Under the pieces are notes generated by a model. That model ran no database searches. It had not been told where the DNA came from and was given only the letters and a program-made list of their open reading frames with translations. From Aeromonas sp. FDAARGOS 1405 (GTDB lineage Bacteria > Pseudomonadota > Gammaproteobacteria > Enterobacterales > Aeromonadaceae), in NCBI RefSeq assembly GCF_019048265.1, contig NZ_CP077311.1:1264501-1328500 (forward strand): a stretch of DNA of 64,000 bases, read 5' to 3'. Both the position numbers and the translations under genes were made by a program. Shown here piece after piece: positions 62,071 through 64,000 of the stretch (its first letter is position 1; every line of letters begins with the position of its first letter).

Positions 62071-62086
62071 GTGTGGGGAATGTGAA
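62071..62086 (-). promoter_or_regulatory. Degenerate Cre/Blr tag upstream of the beta-lactamase
   Basis: On the minus strand TTCACATTCCCCACAC has one exact TTCAC half and a CACAC second half at the correct 6-bp spacing. Confidence 0.55.
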
Positions 62087-62098
62087 GTTGCGGGGGGA

Positions 62099-63520
62099 CT
62101 AGGCGAATGGCAGCCAGAGTTCCGCCAGCGCGCCTCCTTCCGGCCGGTTGCTCAGGGTCAGACGGCCGCCATGCTGGTGGGCTACCTCATGGGTGAAGCT
62201 GAGCCCCAGACCACTGCTCTTGCCCTTGTCCGGTCGTGGCAGGGAGTAGAAGCGCTCGAAAATGCGCGGCAATGCGTAGTCGGGAATGCCGGGGCCGCAG
62301 TCGGTAACCCGAAAACAGTAGCCCTCCTCCTGCTGGCTGCCGCTCAGGGTGACCAGCCCGTAGGCGGGAGAGAAGTCGATGGCGTTATCCAGCAGGTTGC
62401 CGATGGCCTGCTCCAGCAGCAGCGGATCCCACTTCTGTTTCGGCGCGCTGGCCAGCTCGGCGACCAGCGCTACCTGCCGGCGCTGGGCGATAATCTGGCG
62501 GGCATCGAGCGCCCGCTTGCCGAGCCCGGCCGGCTCTACCGCTTGCCGATCCAGCCCCTGCCCCGACTCAAGCCGTGCCAGTTGCAGCATTCGCTCGATC
62601 AGCTGCTGCATGCGGGCACTCTCCTGATTGATATTGCCGATAAAGCGCCTGGCCACCTCGGGGGGCGGCGTTTCGGCCAGGATCTCCCCTGCCCCGCGAA
62701 TGGCGGCCAGCGGGCTCTTCAGCTCGTGGGTCAGGCTGTGCACATAGGCTTCGATGTAGCTTTTGCCATCGAGCTGGTGGCGCATGGTCTCCAGCGAGCG
62801 GCCGAGCCGATCCAGCTCGACTGTGTGCAACTGCGGCAGCGGTGCCGCCTCCCCCTTGCTGACTGAGTCGGCGTAGTGCACCAGCTTGCCGATGGCGCGG
62901 TTGAGCCACCACACCAGCAGGCTGCCGATCAGCAGCGAGATGAGCAGCATCTGGCCGCCGGCCCGCAGCAGCTCCTGTTCCCCCCGCTCGATGGCGGGCA
63001 TCAGGGTGCGATTGGGTTTGGCGACGGTGAGGGAGCCGATGATCTCGGCACCCTCCCGCAGCGGCGCTGCCACATACATGGTCGAGCTGGTGGCATCGTC
63101 GGGATCGGTGCGGGTGCTGCGGGCGCCATATTGGCCGCGCAGGGTGCGGTAGACATCGTTCCAGCGGGAATAATCCTTGCCCAGATCCGTGCCGTCGGAG
63201 TCGTAAATCACCATACCCTTCTGGTCAGTGACATAGATGCGGTACTCCGCCTGCTGCTTGAGGTGGCCATCGATCATCGCATTGATGGGATTCTGGTTGA
63301 GGCGGGCGAAGGCGCTGGCCAACCGCCCGTTCATCATATTGTCCTCTTTCAGGTCATCGAGCGCGAGCGGCGCCAGCAGCTGGGTCATATCCACCAAAGT
63401 ATCCTCGGTGGCGCTGCGCACCCCGGGTTTGATCTCCTCGACGAAGATCTCCAGCACGAACCAGGCGGCCAGCGCGAAGATCAGCAGCAGGCCGCACAGC
63501 AGTTGTAGTCCGAGTCTCAT
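62099..63520 (-). CDS. creC: CreC/BlrB sensor histidine kinase
   Basis: A 473-residue membrane kinase. The N-terminal membrane segment LLCGLLLIFALAAWFVLEIF is followed by a periplasmic sensor region (about residues 30-190), a second membrane segment with GGQMLLISLLIGSLLVWWL, a HAMP-like region, the phospho-acceptor in SLTHELKSPLAAIRGAGEIL and ATPase motifs DNAIDFSPAYG, DCGPGIPDYA and SSGLGLSF. It responds to beta-lactam or cell-wall stress and phosphorylates CreB. It overlaps creB by 4 bp. Confidence 0.94.
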   Translation of the reverse strand: MRLGLQLLCGLLLIFALAAWFVLEIFVEEIKPGVRSATEDTLVDMTQLLAPLALDDLKEDNMMNGRLASAFARLNQNPINAMIDGHLKQQAEYRIYVTDQKGMVIYDSDGTDLGKDYSRWNDVYRTLRGQYGARSTRTDPDDATSSTMYVAAPLREGAEIIGSLTVAKPNRTLMPAIERGEQELLRAGGQMLLISLLIGSLLVWWLNRAIGKLVHYADSVSKGEAAPLPQLHTVELDRLGRSLETMRHQLDGKSYIEAYVHSLTHELKSPLAAIRGAGEILAETPPPEVARRFIGNINQESARMQQLIERMLQLARLESGQGLDRQAVEPAGLGKRALDARQIIAQRRQVALVAELASAPKQKWDPLLLEQAIGNLLDNAIDFSPAYGLVTLSGSQQEEGYCFRVTDCGPGIPDYALPRIFERFYSLPRPDKGKSSGLGLSFTHEVAHQHGGRLTLSNRPEGGALAELWLPFA

Positions 63521-64000
63521 GCCAGCTCCAGGCTGTAGCCCAGCCCGCGATGGGTGAGGATCAGGTTGGCTTCTGGATCATGTTCGCGCAGCTTGGCGCG
63601 GATGGTCTTGACGTGGGTATCGACGGTGCGATCCAGACTCTCCTCCGCATCCTGCCACACCAGATCCATCAGCTGCTGGCGGGAGTAGACCCGCCCCGGC
63701 GCCTGCATCAGGGTCTTGAGCAGCAGATATTCGTAACGGGTGAGGGCCAGCGGCTGACCGCGAAAGTGAATGCGGGCACGCTCCTCATCCAGTACCAGCA
63801 GGGCGCTGGGTTGGGGAGCGACGGGTTGGCTGCGGCGCAGGATGACCCGCACCCGGGCACACACTTCCCGTGGCGAGAAGGGTTTGGCCACATAGTCGTC
63901 GGCACCTATCTCCAGCCCGATCAGTCGGTCTATCTCCTCGCTGCGGGCGGTGAGGAACATCAGGGGAATATCGGTCAGCGCCCTCACCTGCTTGCAGAGT
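63517..64000 (-). CDS. creB: CreB/BlrA response regulator (5' end outside window)
   Basis: The C-terminal 160 or so residues of an OmpR-family regulator. The end of the receiver domain (PLMFLTARSEEIDRLIGLEI, VAKPFSPREVCARVRVIL) and the winged-helix domain (ALTRYEYLLLKTLMQAPGRV, VDTHVKTIRAKLRE) closely match CreB. The frame stays open to the window edge, so the N terminus with the phosphorylated aspartate lies beyond it. It should bind TTCAC-N6-TTCAC tags such as that before creD. Confidence 0.94.
   Translation of the reverse strand, partial: LCKQVRALTDIPLMFLTARSEEIDRLIGLEIGADDYVAKPFSPREVCARVRVILRRSQPVAPQPSALLVLDEERARIHFRGQPLALTRYEYLLLKTLMQAPGRVYSRQQLMDLVWQDAEESLDRTVDTHVKTIRAKLREHDPEANLILTHRGLGYSLELA

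Overview
This window is the chromosomal replication-origin region of a gammaproteobacterium, most likely an Aeromonas. The evidence is the gene order dnaA-dnaN-recF-gyrB, rpmH-rnpA-yidD-yidC-mnmE, mioC-oriC-mnmG-rsmG-parA-parB-atpIBEFHAGDC-glmU, together with a class D beta-lactamase linked to a CreBC/BlrAB-type two-component system and creD, which is a typical Aeromonas arrangement. Core genes are GC-rich with strong codon bias; the island described below is visibly more AT-rich over its cargo.

Layout: 1-6003 holds kdpB (5' end outside the window), kdpC, kdpD and kdpE for high-affinity potassium uptake. 6008-12883 is a mixed block: an MFS exporter with a divergent AraC regulator, a small exported protein, avtA, two small heat-shock proteins with heat-shock promoter and RNA-thermometer signals, a metallo-beta-lactamase-fold hydrolase and a GlxA-type regulator. 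12977-19048 is gyrB-recF-dnaN-dnaA on the minus strand. Four parS-like sites are scattered over 6.0-15.4 kb; their ParA/ParB proteins are encoded at 49.4-51.1 kb. 19360-21534 is a polar amino-acid ABC importer, followed by rpmH to mnmE.

25626-37900 is a genomic island of about 12.3 kb inserted at the 3' end of mnmE (trmE/thdF). It is bounded by an exact 18-bp direct repeat that keeps the mnmE stop codon intact. It carries a tyrosine integrase, a candidate excision factor, an IncQ-plasmid-like replication module (repA helicase, repC initiator, three iterons), the four-gene Qat anti-phage system (qatABCD), two small overlapping membrane proteins, a serine resolvase and a hipBA toxin-antitoxin pair whose promoter has four evenly spaced HipB-type operators. 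No relaxase is visible, so it looks like an integrative element able to replicate when excised but needing outside help to transfer.

37974-45504 is an iron-hydroxamate uptake cluster (TonB-dependent receptor, cyclic-peptide/siderophore-type ABC exporter, fhuC, fhuD, fhuB) with a Fur-box-like site. 45901-48748 contains mioC, oriC and mnmG; oriC lies about 27 kb from dnaA. 48757-59674 contains rsmG, parAB, the complete ATP synthase operon and glmU. 59727-64000 reads leftwards and holds the creB/blrA (partial), creC/blrB, class D beta-lactamase and creD genes, with a textbook Cre/Blr tag upstream of creD and a degenerate one upstream of the beta-lactamase.

The most interesting features are the island's combination of IncQ-like replication, Qat defence and hipBA; the four-operator hip promoter; the unexplained repeat families near its right end and between qatA and the small membrane genes; and two short tandem duplications, one at the dnaA-dnaN junction and one at the start of kdpD.
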